A stretch of 64,000 nucleotides of DNA from Nitrosopolaris sp035691865 (GCA_035691865.1 DASSIM010000067.1:69832-133831); one strand, 5' to 3'. Shown: positions 26,008-35,112, counted from the first letter of the stretch. Notes: generated from the sequence alone by a model not told the origin. Numbers and translations: made by a program.

Positions 26008-27609
26008 ATGCCAACACCATCGGTGCCATTAGGACTTAATTACACACATTTGCGGAACGATGTCTTACTTGATATTGCAACCTTCTTGAGTAGACGGTGG
26101 TCGAACAATAACAAAACCGTTATAATTTTGACTCAAGATAAAATGCCTTCAGCTAAAATTGGAAAGACCCAGATCACATTACCATTTCTCAATTATTATC
26201 TCGGCACTAGTTTCCAGCAATACAGGCAATGGCGAGTAGGATTGTGGCACGAATCTATGCGTATACACTATTCAACCAAAATCATGAGTTATGATCACGC
26301 TTTCGGTTTTCTCCTGAACACGATTGAAACCAAACGAGTAGAAATCCTAGGACTACAAGATTGGGAAGGGATGATCAAAGAGATCGTATTTAATGAAGGC
26401 ATGTCTTGGGTGTCGCGACCGCTCCTTAACTCTATTTATGGAAAGTCGAAGATCATTGAGGCTTTTTCCCAGTACTTCCTTACAGGCTATCTTAAAGGCG
26501 AATTGTACGGAAACGATCTGGAGAAAGTAAAGAAGGCATCGTCTTTTGCTAACGAAATAGTTCATGACGCGATCGAGAATCACTATCATACTGAGTGGAT
26601 TGAGAGACATATCCCACTTTTGATTAAAATGCTTGAATTAGATGCATTGACATCCGTAGCTATTCTTGCTCCTCGGACAAGGATAAATGGTTTGGGGATG
26701 AACCAGAGCGATCTTGTGAAGCAAATAGAAAAAATTGTTAGAAGGAGTATTAAGGCTACTGATATAGACAAAACTTCAAGAGAAATTATTGAAGGAAGTG
26801 ACATCCTGAGCGAATTTCAAACCTTGCTCAAAGAAAGTAAGAAAACTGAAAACAAGGGTTATGAGAGTCTGGATAACCTCGGTTTAAGCATCCCCGAAAT
26901 GATGGATGTTGATCCATCCCCAGTATACGATGCCGATTTAATCCGAAAGGTGAAGGCTAAATTCAGGGACTGGAGAACAGGTTGGATAGAACGACACGAA
27001 CTGGAAGGGGAGGAATTTGACCCTGAGAGCTATGTGGAAATGTTACCTAAGAATTTTTTGACAGATCTTAAACTCTCCATCAAAACAAAAGTTGCAATCC
27101 TGCTCGACCATTCTAGCAGTATAGAGCACGTAGAATTGGAGTACAAGCGGGCAACAGTGGCTTTATGCGAAGCACTAAGCTATTTGGGTATAAAATTTGC
27201 TGTTTACGCTTTTAGTACGGAATCAGGACAGGTGAGGTGCTGGATAATAAAGCCTCCAAACCTCAAGTGGTCTGCAACAGGGTCGCGTAGGCTAACCCAG
27301 ATAAGGGCAAGCGGCGGCACACCGTTAGCAGAGATATATGGATTATTGCAGCCTATCGCAAAATCATTTAAGCCAGATATCATGGTGACCTTGACTGATG
27401 GAGAGCCATCCGACTTTGATGCAGTCCGTGAAATGGTCCTTTCATATCGAAAAATGGGTATACATATGGTGGCACTCGGTTTGGGCAAGAATTTAAATGA
27501 TTCAATAAGTATAGGCCATAATCTGAAGTATTTGACTTATGAGAGAAGCTTAGCGGTCAGCAGATTGGAAGACATACCAAAAAAAGTGATATATTTGCTT
27601 CGAGATTAA
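26008..27609 (+). CDS. VWA-domain protein, NorD/CbbO-like
   Basis: The 533-residue protein has a long helical N-terminal half and a C-terminal VWA domain from about residue 355. Its MIDAS is complete: DHSSS for DxSxS, and VTLTDGEPSDF for the TDG motif. This arrangement matches NorD and CbbO, which act with NorQ or CbbQ to activate nitric oxide reductase or Rubisco. It ends the four-gene AAA/VWA block, which converges with tal 1 bp away. Confidence 0.87.
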   Translation: MPTPSVPLGLNYTHLRNDVLLDIATFLSRRWSNNNKTVIILTQDKMPSAKIGKTQITLPFLNYYLGTSFQQYRQWRVGLWHESMRIHYSTKIMSYDHAFGFLLNTIETKRVEILGLQDWEGMIKEIVFNEGMSWVSRPLLNSIYGKSKIIEAFSQYFLTGYLKGELYGNDLEKVKKASSFANEIVHDAIENHYHTEWIERHIPLLIKMLELDALTSVAILAPRTRINGLGMNQSDLVKQIEKIVRRSIKATDIDKTSREIIEGSDILSEFQTLLKESKKTENKGYESLDNLGLSIPEMMDVDPSPVYDADLIRKVKAKFRDWRTGWIERHELEGEEFDPESYVEMLPKNFLTDLKLSIKTKVAILLDHSSSIEHVELEYKRATVALCEALSYLGIKFAVYAFSTESGQVRCWIIKPPNLKWSATGSRRLTQIRASGGTPLAEIYGLLQPIAKSFKPDIMVTLTDGEPSDFDAVREMVLSYRKMGIHMVALGLGKNLNDSISIGHNLKYLTYERSLAVSRLEDIPKKVIYLLRD

Positions 27610-27610
27610 G

Positions 27611-28276
27611 TTAAATTCCGAGGCTGGGGTTCTCTTTTTTTAATTTTTCCCAATCCTCGAGAAAAGCAGCCAATCCCTTATCTGTTAGCGGATGGATTAT
27701 CATTCTTGCCAAGATATCCGGCGGGAGGGTTACGATGTCCGCTCCAATTTTCCCTGCTTCAATAATATGGAGTGGATGCCTTATGCTAGCTACGAGCACT
27801 TCAGTGCTAAAGTGATAATTTCTAAAGATCTGAACAATTTGTTTTACGAGGTCTATGCCGTCCTGTCCACAGTCGTCCAACCTTCCGATAAAAGGGCTAA
27901 CGTAAGATGCACCTGCCTTTGCAGCCAAAATTGCTTGGTTGGCAGAAAAAACAAGAGTCACGTTAGTAGAGATACCCTCCTGAGTTAGCTGTCTAATAGC
28001 TCTTAAACCATCAGGAATCATTGGAATTTTAACGACAACGTTTTGGCCATATTTCATTAGACGATGGGCTTCTTCTACCATTTGTTCTGTTTTAGTACCA
28101 ATAACTTCAAGACTTACAGGACCCTTAACTATTCTAACAATTTCCCGCATCAGAGCGGGCGGATCCTCTTTCTCTTTTGATAGTAGAGTCGGGTTAGTAG
28201 TAATCCCGTCAATGAGCCCCATGTCATTGTATTTTTTTATGGATAATAGATTAGCCGAATCAAGAAATATTTTCAT
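27611..28276 (-). CDS. tal: Transaldolase / fructose-6-phosphate aldolase-like
   Basis: A short (221-residue) TIM-barrel transaldolase of the TalC/MipB group. It opens MKIFLDSANLLSIKKYND, then DGITTNPTLLSKE, VVVKIPMIPDGLRAIRQL with the Schiff-base lysine, NVTLVFSANQAILAAKAGASYVSPFIGRLDD, and ends with HPLTDKGLAAFLEDW. It could act as a transaldolase in the non-oxidative pentose phosphate pathway or as a fructose-6-phosphate aldolase. The neighbouring transketolase and epimerase genes favour the former. It overlaps the transketolase C-subunit gene by 4 bp. Confidence 0.92.
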   Translation of the reverse strand: MKIFLDSANLLSIKKYNDMGLIDGITTNPTLLSKEKEDPPALMREIVRIVKGPVSLEVIGTKTEQMVEEAHRLMKYGQNVVVKIPMIPDGLRAIRQLTQEGISTNVTLVFSANQAILAAKAGASYVSPFIGRLDDCGQDGIDLVKQIVQIFRNYHFSTEVLVASIRHPLHIIEAGKIGADIVTLPPDILARMIIHPLTDKGLAAFLEDWEKLKKENPSLGI

Positions 28277-29244
28277 CTCCTGCTCTTACCTCTACATTCG
28301 ATCACAGCGCGTACAATTTCATTTGTGGCTAATCCATATTTTTCTAATAGTACATCGATCTCTTCATCCCGGGCAGATTCTCCGAATGTATCGCGTACGC
28401 CCACCCTTATAATTGGTACTGGGTGAGTTTCCGAGGATGATTCTGCCACAGCTGAACCAAGACCTCCAATCATATTGTGTTCTTCGACAGTAACAATAGC
28501 ACCGGTGTTCTTAGCACACTCAGCTATCAGTTGGGTGTCAATGGGTTTAATTGAAAACATATCAACAACGCGACAAGTTATTCCGTTATTTGATTTCAAA
28601 ACCTTGGCTGCATCTAATGCTCTTGTAACCATTAGACCACATGCCATAATTGTCGCATCCGAGCCGTCGTGCAAAATGTTTCCTTTACCTATCCTGAAAA
28701 TCGCGTGGTCTTCATATAGAACTTCGCTCAATGGCCTGGCAAGTCTAATATAAAATGGCCCAGGGATCATGGCTATCGATCGAATCAAATACTTTGCTGC
28801 AACTGCGTCAGCAGGGACGATTACTCGCATATTGGGTATGACCCTCATTGTCGAAAAATCTTCGAGCTGTTGATGCGACGCACCGTCAGGTCCCACAGTG
28901 AGACCGGCATGAGAGACAACAAGCTTCACATTCAGGTCCGGATAGCATACCGTGTTGCGGATTTGATCGAGGCATCGTCCTGGGAGAAATGCGGCATATG
29001 TACTTGCGAAAGCAATTTTGCCAGCTATTGCAAGACCAGCTGCCACGGAAACGAGGTTGGCTTCTGCGATGCCTACGTTGAAGAACCTGTCAGGATAACA
29101 GTCCCCGAACTTTCTTATCTTAAGGGAATCTGTCGTGTCAGCCCCCACACAGACTATATTTTTATTAGATGCTCCTAATTCTACGAGTGTATCGCCGTAT
29201 GTTCCTCGCATGTCGGCAATTTTTTGTTTATTACTTAAGAGCAT
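28273..29244 (-). CDS. Transketolase, C-terminal (pyrimidine and TKC) subunit
   Basis: The 323-residue protein carries the second half of transketolase: GADTTDSLKI, FFNVGIAEANLVSVAAGLA with the glutamate that activates thiamine diphosphate, SHAGLTVGPDGASHQQLEDF, RLARPLSE, and the C-terminal domain with VDMFSIKPID and VTVEEHNMIGGLG. Split transketolases are usual in archaea. Its partner is the N-terminal half of the fusion protein upstream, which it overlaps by 14 bp. Confidence 0.94.
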   Translation of the reverse strand: MLLSNKQKIADMRGTYGDTLVELGASNKNIVCVGADTTDSLKIRKFGDCYPDRFFNVGIAEANLVSVAAGLAIAGKIAFASTYAAFLPGRCLDQIRNTVCYPDLNVKLVVSHAGLTVGPDGASHQQLEDFSTMRVIPNMRVIVPADAVAAKYLIRSIAMIPGPFYIRLARPLSEVLYEDHAIFRIGKGNILHDGSDATIMACGLMVTRALDAAKVLKSNNGITCRVVDMFSIKPIDTQLIAECAKNTGAIVTVEEHNMIGGLGSAVAESSSETHPVPIIRVGVRDTFGESARDEEIDVLLEKYGLATNEIVRAVIECRGKSRR

Positions 29245-30889
29245 TTAGTTCTTCCTCTATCCCTAGCTCATTTGCTAGAGGAATCAATATATGTTTGCGT
29301 GTTTTCAGCCAGTCGCGTCTTATACCTATAGCGTTCGCCTGTTCTAGGAGCTTTCTCTCCAATGCCACGTTCACCTTGTACCTTAACTGGATAATTGCGC
29401 CATGGATATCCCCAGTGCCATATACGGCGTTTCCGGCTACGAATATTCTAGCTCCAGCCTCATAAACTGCTTGCAACATAGTAGCATCAATGCCACCATC
29501 GGCTTCAATGTACCCTAAGAACCCATGTTCTCTTAGCTTTTGACTTAGTAGCCGGATTTTTGATAAGACTTGTGGGATGAATTTTTGGCCCGCAAAGCCT
29601 GGATTTACTGACATTATTAGTACGACATCGATATCCTGCAGGTAGGGAAAAAGCCAATTTGGAAGATCAGTAGAGGGATTTAGTGCAATGCCTGGGCTAA
29701 TTCCGTTTGAAAGTAATCTATGTGCAATCTGCGCAAATTCACCTTCACTGCATGTCTCTGCATGAACACTCACTATATCACATCTAGCATCGATATAATC
29801 TTGAATATGAGCCAATGGATTTTCGATCATAAGATGAGCGTCAAATGGTAATGTGGTAATACGTCTCAGTTGTTTTATTGTATCCGAATAAAATGTAGTA
29901 TTGGGCACAAACCTACCATCCATGATATCCAGGTGTATAATATCGGCTCCTCCCCGTTCTGCGCTTCTTATCTTTTCTTCGTAATTTTCTTGCTGCCCAG
30001 CTATAATAGATGGCGCAATTAGGCATTCACTTCTAAGTTCTTCTAACAATAGTGGAGTGTGTTCTCTTGGCGGAGCCTTCCCATGCCACTGCGGATTGTT
30101 CGTCATATGTTTTATGCCGTTCCCCTTGACTGTGTTTGCGATAATTATAGTTGGGCTATCTTTTGCCTCAGTTGCTTTATTTAGAGCGTCAATTATCTGT
30201 TCAACATTGTGACCACCTATCTCGAGTACATTCCAATTGAACGCGGACCATTTATCCCGAGTCGGATCGAGAGGCATGATATCTTCCGTGAAACCGTCTT
30301 GTTGGATGCGGTTGCGATCGAGAATTGCAACCAGGTTATGCAGTTTGAACTTGGCAGCAGCCATTGCTGCTTCCCAGATCTGACCTTCGTTCGACTCTCC
30401 GTCACCAATTAGAGTATAAACATAATTTTTTTTACCTTCCAGCCTATTCGATAGGGCTATCCCTATCGAAACCGAAAGACCAATTCCCTCCGAGCCTCCT
30501 GAAAACTCAGTTCCTGGCACACTTTGGTGGGCTTCCTTTTGAGTGTATCTAACTGGATGACCCTGCAGTCTGCTCCCGAGCTTACGCAGAGTCTTCATTT
30601 CACTTGGTGGAAAGTAGCCGGCGATAGCCAGTGTTGCATAAAACCCTGGAGCCGAATGTCCTTTTGAGTTGACAAAATAGTCCCTCTCACTCCAATCTGG
30701 CTTTTTTGGTGAATGATTCATTTTTCGGAAATAAAGAACACCCATGATCTCTGCAGCTGAAAATGATGCGCCCGGATGACCTGAGCCAGCTTCAGCTATT
30801 CCTTGAATAGCGAGCATACGGACGCTGCATATTTTCCTCTTAAGATCAAGGTAACGCATTCTAAAGCCCATTATGAGGATCGCAACCAT
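29231..30889 (-). CDS. Transketolase N-subunit fused to ribulose-phosphate 3-epimerase
   Basis: Two complete enzymes in one 552-residue chain. Residues from about 12 to 285 are the thiamine-diphosphate-binding half of transketolase: GIAEAGSGHPGASFSAAEIM, VNSKGHSAPGFYA, and GDGESNEGQIWEAAMAAAKF (the GDG...N motif). From about 289 to 505 follows ribulose-5-phosphate 3-epimerase: APSIIAG, HLDIMDGRFVPN, DAHLMIENP, VSVHAE, MSVNPGFAGQKF and EADGGID, with the metal and catalytic residues present. A 45-residue helical tail ends the chain. Fusion would keep two consecutive steps of the pentose phosphate pathway together. ATGs at 30871 and 30859 are alternative starts. It is the first gene of its operon. 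Confidence 0.93.
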   Translation of the reverse strand: MVAILIMGFRMRYLDLKRKICSVRMLAIQGIAEAGSGHPGASFSAAEIMGVLYFRKMNHSPKKPDWSERDYFVNSKGHSAPGFYATLAIAGYFPPSEMKTLRKLGSRLQGHPVRYTQKEAHQSVPGTEFSGGSEGIGLSVSIGIALSNRLEGKKNYVYTLIGDGESNEGQIWEAAMAAAKFKLHNLVAILDRNRIQQDGFTEDIMPLDPTRDKWSAFNWNVLEIGGHNVEQIIDALNKATEAKDSPTIIIANTVKGNGIKHMTNNPQWHGKAPPREHTPLLLEELRSECLIAPSIIAGQQENYEEKIRSAERGGADIIHLDIMDGRFVPNTTFYSDTIKQLRRITTLPFDAHLMIENPLAHIQDYIDARCDIVSVHAETCSEGEFAQIAHRLLSNGISPGIALNPSTDLPNWLFPYLQDIDVVLIMSVNPGFAGQKFIPQVLSKIRLLSQKLREHGFLGYIEADGGIDATMLQAVYEAGARIFVAGNAVYGTGDIHGAIIQLRYKVNVALERKLLEQANAIGIRRDWLKTRKHILIPLANELGIEEELNALK

Positions 30890-31034
30890 TCAAATGTTTT
30901 CAGACAATATAAAGTGCGGCCATAGGGAAAATAAAAAGATATACGTAAAATCACCCTATCATATCTCTACCTTCCGCCATTTAGAGGCACTTTATCTGAG
31001 ATAATTTAAAATAATTAAATGATCACAACGTAGC

Positions 31035-32531
31035 ATGGTTAGTGTTATAGTACAAGAAGCAAACATTGACCAGATGCGAACTGCACTGGTAGTCATTGGC
31101 ATTTTCGAAAACGAACGTGATTTTTTCAAATCAGAAGGAATGAATCCCACAATAAGCGATGCGATCTTAGAATTCATCCAAAATAAGGAATTCAAAAGAA
31201 GTTTGGGATTCAATATAATTTTTCATATGATGGGCAAAGGATTGATAAAAAAAATTATGCTAATAGGTCTTGGAACGAGAGACAAATTTACCTATGAAAA
31301 TGCAAGAATCATTGCCGGTAAAGCAGCTCTGAAGGCTAAGGAACTAGGCGTCAAAGAATTCTGCATTTTGCCCTTCATGGAGGTGAATGAGGCATTAATA
31401 GAAGCGATTTCTGAAGGCGTCCTTCTTTCGCTATATTCGTTCAATCGATACAAGATAAGCGGGGATGAGGCTACTACTATCCCTGCACAGGCTACAATAG
31501 TGGTTAGTTCGGATTCTGCGAAATTCCAGGCGGTGGTAGACAAAGTTAATCTGATAACACAAGCAGTTAATTATGCGCGTGATTTAAGTAACCTACCGCC
31601 TAATGACTGCCCCCCAGCACAATTAGCCAGTCTTGCGTTGGCACTTGAAGATGAATACGGGATAAAAACTAGGATCTTAGAACGGTATGAGATGGAATCT
31701 ATCGGATTAAACGGAATAGTTTCAGTGGGAAAAGGAAGCAATAATCCCCCTAAATTGATAATTTTGGAATATTATGGAGATGCGGATCAACAAAAACCAT
31801 ATCTTTTGGTAGGAAAGGCTGTTACATTCGACACCGGTGGTATATCCTTGAAACCTGGTGATAAAATGGATGAAATGAAATTTGATAAATGCGGAGGCTG
31901 CAGCGTTCTCGGAGTACTAAAGGCAATAGCATCATTGGCTCTTCCGGTAAATGTTATAGGGATAATTCCCTCGGTTGAAAATATGCCTTCCAGCAGTTCG
32001 TACAGACCTGGGGATATAATTAGGATGTACAATGGCAGGACAGTGGAAATCTCCAACACCGATGCAGAGGGGAGAATTATTCTTGCTGACGCAATGGCAT
32101 ACGGCGTTGCAATGTTCAACCCTCAGGCAATTATCGATTTAGCCACTCTCACAGGTGCATGCGTTGTTGCTCTTGGTGCTAATGTTGCGGCTGTAATAGG
32201 GACGAGCAAGCACCTCGCAGAGAGATTGAGCAAGGTATCTGAAAAGACAGGAGAGAGAATATGGGATCTCCCATTATATGACGAATACTATGAACAGATA
32301 AAGAGTAATGTAGCTGACCTTAAGAATATCGGTGGTAGACCAGGCGGTGCGATTACGGCAGCGGCATTTTTGTCCAATTTCACGAATGATATTCCTTGGG
32401 TGCACCTAGATATTGCAGGAACCGCATGGACCCAAGAAGGAACTTTTGATCGAAGCTACAATCCTAAGGGCGCCACAGGATTTGGAGTTCGCACTTTAGT
32501 AAAATTTCTAATGGAGGTTCCTAATAAATAG
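31035..32531 (+). CDS. pepA: Leucyl aminopeptidase, M17 family
   Basis: A cytosolic two-metal exopeptidase that removes N-terminal residues from peptides. The 498-residue protein has an N-terminal macro-like domain and the C-terminal catalytic domain. Metal ligands and catalytic residues are visible in VGKAVTFDTGGISLKPGDKM (K and D) and FDKCGGC, and in ISNTDAEGRIILADAMAYG, the M17 signature, with the arginine. WVHLDIAGTAW and PKGATGFGVRTL end the fold as in the family. It is a single gene divergent from the transketolase operon. Confidence 0.95.
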   Translation: MVSVIVQEANIDQMRTALVVIGIFENERDFFKSEGMNPTISDAILEFIQNKEFKRSLGFNIIFHMMGKGLIKKIMLIGLGTRDKFTYENARIIAGKAALKAKELGVKEFCILPFMEVNEALIEAISEGVLLSLYSFNRYKISGDEATTIPAQATIVVSSDSAKFQAVVDKVNLITQAVNYARDLSNLPPNDCPPAQLASLALALEDEYGIKTRILERYEMESIGLNGIVSVGKGSNNPPKLIILEYYGDADQQKPYLLVGKAVTFDTGGISLKPGDKMDEMKFDKCGGCSVLGVLKAIASLALPVNVIGIIPSVENMPSSSSYRPGDIIRMYNGRTVEISNTDAEGRIILADAMAYGVAMFNPQAIIDLATLTGACVVALGANVAAVIGTSKHLAERLSKVSEKTGERIWDLPLYDEYYEQIKSNVADLKNIGGRPGGAITAAAFLSNFTNDIPWVHLDIAGTAWTQEGTFDRSYNPKGATGFGVRTLVKFLMEVPNK

Positions 32532-32711
32532 CGCGCCGAATGGCACCATGTCCACAATGTTCATCTAAATAGTTATTTCAAACCACAAAAGCAAAGTATT
32601 ACCAACCTGCGAGTCTTTGTTTCAGACGATTATTAGGAAATAGGATGTTTTGGCTGTAAACCCATTTGACGAATTTAACTCGGTGCGTCTTTAAAAGAAG
32701 AATAAGATCAA

Positions 32712-32828
32712 GTGCCAGCACTGCTGCTTCCCAACCGCTCACGCAGGTAAGTAGCACAGCAGCGAAGGCAGGTTTGACTTCCGGGTTCGGAATGGGACCG
32801 GGTCGCACCCTGCCTCTATGGCCGGCTT
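32712..32828 (-). rRNA. rrf: 5S ribosomal RNA
   Basis: The minus strand carries a 5S rRNA. The terminal helix pairs GCCGGC (32821-32826) with GCTGGC (complement of 32714-32719). The universal CCCATTCCGAACCCGG and GAAGTCAAACC segments of helices III and II and loop B are present, followed by a helix IV/V region ending near GGTTGGGAAGCAGC. The ends are set by the terminal stem and are good to a few bases. It stands alone, with no 16S, 23S or tRNA gene beside it, as is common for archaea of this group. Confidence 0.93.
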
Positions 32829-32896
32829 ACTGTTATTGGTGTCAAAGGGTCAATTTAATCTTGCCCTAGATTCGCCTTGTTAGATCGCAATCTACT

Positions 32897-33298
32897 TTAT
32901 TCAGCGCCCACTAAACCTAATAGATCAAAACCTTCAGCAGATTTTGCCTCAAATTGCACGATTGAAATCAAGTGCTCATCAGGATCTACAAAAATAGCAT
33001 GTTTTCCAAACGGTTCTTCTCTTGGTTCTTTGAAGAATACTACTTTCTTTTCTTTTAATTGTTTAACAGCAGTGTCTAGATCGTTTACCATAAAACCTAC
33101 AAGTATAGTCAGAGCAACTCTTGATTTTTCTTTCTTTTTTGTTGAGTGTAAAGCCAAAATGGTGCCATTGCTGAAAAATTCAGTCCATTCTTCCGATTGA
33201 TGCTTCAAAGGAAGTTCGAGAATATCTTTATAGAATTCTATGGATTTTTTCATATCTGCCACTAAGAGAATTATCGCTCCCATCTTGGTGAGCATCAC
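32897..33298 (-). CDS. VOC-superfamily (glyoxalase/dioxygenase fold) protein
   Basis: A 133-residue protein made of two beta-alpha-beta-beta-beta modules. It opens MGAIILLVADMKKSIEFYKDILELPLKHQS, the common glyoxalase/bleomycin-resistance start. Module 2 begins FMVNDLDTAVKQLKEK and ends AIFVDPDEHLISIVQF, with the usual second-module Asp-Pro-(Asp/Glu) and metal-ligand region. The His in ALHST and the C-terminal acidic residues are possible metal ligands. Substrate unknown. An upstream in-frame ATG was taken as start; MGAI a few codons in is also possible. Confidence 0.8.
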   Translation of the reverse strand: MMLTKMGAIILLVADMKKSIEFYKDILELPLKHQSEEWTEFFSNGTILALHSTKKKEKSRVALTILVGFMVNDLDTAVKQLKEKKVVFFKEPREEPFGKHAIFVDPDEHLISIVQFEAKSAEGFDLLGLVGAE

Positions 33299-33464
33299 TA
33301 AGTTTTACCGTTTGAAGTTATGTAGGCCGCATTAAGAACTTATCGCTAAGGGAATAAATATGACCCATGGCACATAATCATATTAATAAACATCATCATG
33401 ACTGAAATACTCGAGTGTAATATTGTAATATTGCATTATATTTATCTACGTTAAAAATACATGC

Positions 33465-34064
33465 ATGCACCCTGAAAAGCTGTTCTTCATCTACATTGCA
33501 AAAAACGAAGAGTGGGAAAAAAGGCAGAAAGAGGATTGGGATTACGTCTCATCGATGTCTAGATTTTACCGGTGGTGGATTAAACGCAATTTTGAGATAG
33601 ATTTCAACGTGGAAGCTGAAATCTTACCTGTAGTTCCAGGTAAGCTGTTTGATCGAATGTCCATAAGTTATCTTAGTAGGGATCACCTTGAGCGTGGTAA
33701 ATCAGTTTTCCATTTTTACTTGACATACTTCAAACCTTTCTGGACGGACTGTCAGACCGAAGGATATGCCGCGGAAAATTTTGGAATGATTTATTGGAAG
33801 AGACTGGAAGCGCCTGTATCAGACTCCACACGAGTTAAGTTCTTTGCCGATATGAACTGCGCAAAGCTCTCTCATGTGTTATGCCACGAAGTGTTACGAA
33901 TGCTAGGGAAAAAAAGAAAGGAATATTTTGATTCAGTCCACGATCTGTGGGATTGTCATGTTTACAAGGATCTACCGTATATTCACTATAATGAACGATT
34001 TAGAATAGTCGACAAGCAAAGCTCCTATCGATTTGTAACGATTGATGTAAAGCATATTCATTAG
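33465..34064 (+). CDS. Unknown protein with a degenerate metzincin-like motif
   Basis: A 199-residue soluble protein of no recognised family. The middle reads CAKLSHVLCHEVLRMLGKKR, which aligns with HExxHxxGxxH of metzincin proteases but has Arg for the second His and Arg for the third ligand. A preceding His (HxxxHE) and a following VHDLWDCH provide other possible metal ligands. The N-terminal half is beta-rich with many aromatics. A TATA-like TTATATTTATC lies about 30 bp before the ATG. It may be a non-peptidase relative or an enzyme with rearranged metal ligands. Confidence 0.65.
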   Translation: MHPEKLFFIYIAKNEEWEKRQKEDWDYVSSMSRFYRWWIKRNFEIDFNVEAEILPVVPGKLFDRMSISYLSRDHLERGKSVFHFYLTYFKPFWTDCQTEGYAAENFGMIYWKRLEAPVSDSTRVKFFADMNCAKLSHVLCHEVLRMLGKKRKEYFDSVHDLWDCHVYKDLPYIHYNERFRIVDKQSSYRFVTIDVKHIH

Positions 34065-34127
34065 TAGTTTAGAGAACAATTATTTGTCTCTGCACATTCA
34101 GGTATCTAGCTGAGTTTAACATTGTTC

Positions 34128-34391
34128 ATGAAATTCGGGGCCATCATCTCTTCAGTTGGAGCCATTCTACTTATTACCCTCGCGGCCATTTTACTTGTCT
34201 ATCCCATAGCCAAGAGCTGCCATGAGCGAAAATGCACGTTTACCTCTTCAGCACCTACTCCCCTTAACTCTTTCGTGAAACCGTCTTTCCTAGCAACATC
34301 TCTTGTTATAATTGCAGCAGGGGTAGCACTTATTAGATTTGGATCATGGTATCAATACAAATCTAAGAAGGCAGAAAAAGGTATGCAATAA
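34128..34391 (+). CDS. Small two-helix membrane protein
   Basis: An 87-residue protein from ATG 34128 (a TTG six bases earlier would add two residues). Helix 1 is about residues 4-27 (GAIISSVGAILLITLAAILL), helix 2 about 55-72. Between them is a loop of about 27 residues with CHERKC and a Ser/Thr/Pro stretch, which lies outside the cell if the N-terminus is cytoplasmic. The tail is lysine-rich. No family recognised. Confidence 0.6.
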   Translation: MKFGAIISSVGAILLITLAAILLVYPIAKSCHERKCTFTSSAPTPLNSFVKPSFLATSLVIIAAGVALIRFGSWYQYKSKKAEKGMQ

Positions 34392-34496
34392 TATCTGGAC
34401 TGGATAAACCTGAGCAAAACCATACCATTCAATAATCGGTATGTGGAATGTTAAAAAGCTAGTTGCAACCTATTTAATAACTCAGATGAAGTTGTA

Positions 34497-34805
34497 ATGA
34501 CTGAATATGATAGTGGTGCATACTCTGTGCATTTTGCTCATTTTGCAGCCAAGTTGGAAGCTCATCTCATCAGATCCGGTGTAACGTGCGCAGATGCGGA
34601 TTCAATCATAGAGGAGAGTTCTATCATTTATTTTGAAAAGTTAGGTTCTGCTAAGAAAAAGCTTTTAAAATATGTCAGAAAGGAGGATCCCGCAAAAGTC
34701 TTTGTTGATTCAGCTTACCGAGCGATCGAAAGATATATCCCCGAAGCAAATTATAGTTTTGGTTCTCATATTGAACTGTCGAAGTGCATCCATCAAACTC
34801 ATTAA
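34497..34805 (+). CDS. Small unknown helical protein
   Basis: A 102-residue soluble protein, predicted mostly helical, rich in Ala, Ser and Tyr, with no recognised domain. The charged middle (EKLGSAKKKLLKYVRKEDPAKVF) separates two amphipathic halves. A TATA-like CTATTTAATAAC lies about 28 bp before the ATG, and an inverted repeat (CATACC, 34421-34426; GGTATG, 34438-34443) precedes it, so it is probably an independent gene. Confidence 0.55.
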   Translation: MTEYDSGAYSVHFAHFAAKLEAHLIRSGVTCADADSIIEESSIIYFEKLGSAKKKLLKYVRKEDPAKVFVDSAYRAIERYIPEANYSFGSHIELSKCIHQTH

Positions 34806-34849
34806 TCTGCGTATAATCCGGACTTGAAGTAGAAGCTGCTACGATGAAG

Positions 34850-34985
34850 TGGGGCCGAAGGGATTTGTCCTGACCAAGCGCAGACTATAGTCAATTGAAC
34901 CCTTGACCCACGGGTTTCTTCTAATTCTAGCCGTTTATTCATTAGATCTGGAGCCCGTTGCGATGCCTGGCTTCGCTACGACCCC
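34850..34985 (-). tRNA. trnW: tRNA-Trp (CCA) with two introns
   Basis: The minus strand folds as a complete tRNA after removal of two inserts. Acceptor GGGGTCG pairs perfectly with CGGCCCC (34851-34857), with discriminator A. The D stem is GCGA/TCGC, the anticodon stem ACGGG/CCCGT, with loop CTCCAGA and anticodon CCA (34949-34951), and the T stem AAGGG/CCCTT. Intron 1 is 32 nt (about 34916-34947) at the canonical 37/38 site and holds a CTAAT/ATTAG helix. Intron 2 is 30 nt (about 34865-34894) inside the T loop, with a TGAC/GTCA helix, restoring TTCAAAT on removal. Splice points may shift by a base or two. No CCA is encoded. Confidence 0.9.
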
Positions 34986-35112
34986 ACAATGGCATCCGGT
35001 AAGGATCTTGATGATGTATGTCTATAAGTCTTCCGAGCATATTCTACAATAGAACATCTTACGTCGAGTTGTTTCAGAAAGAGATAAATAATTTTGGGCT
35101 CTATCAACGACA

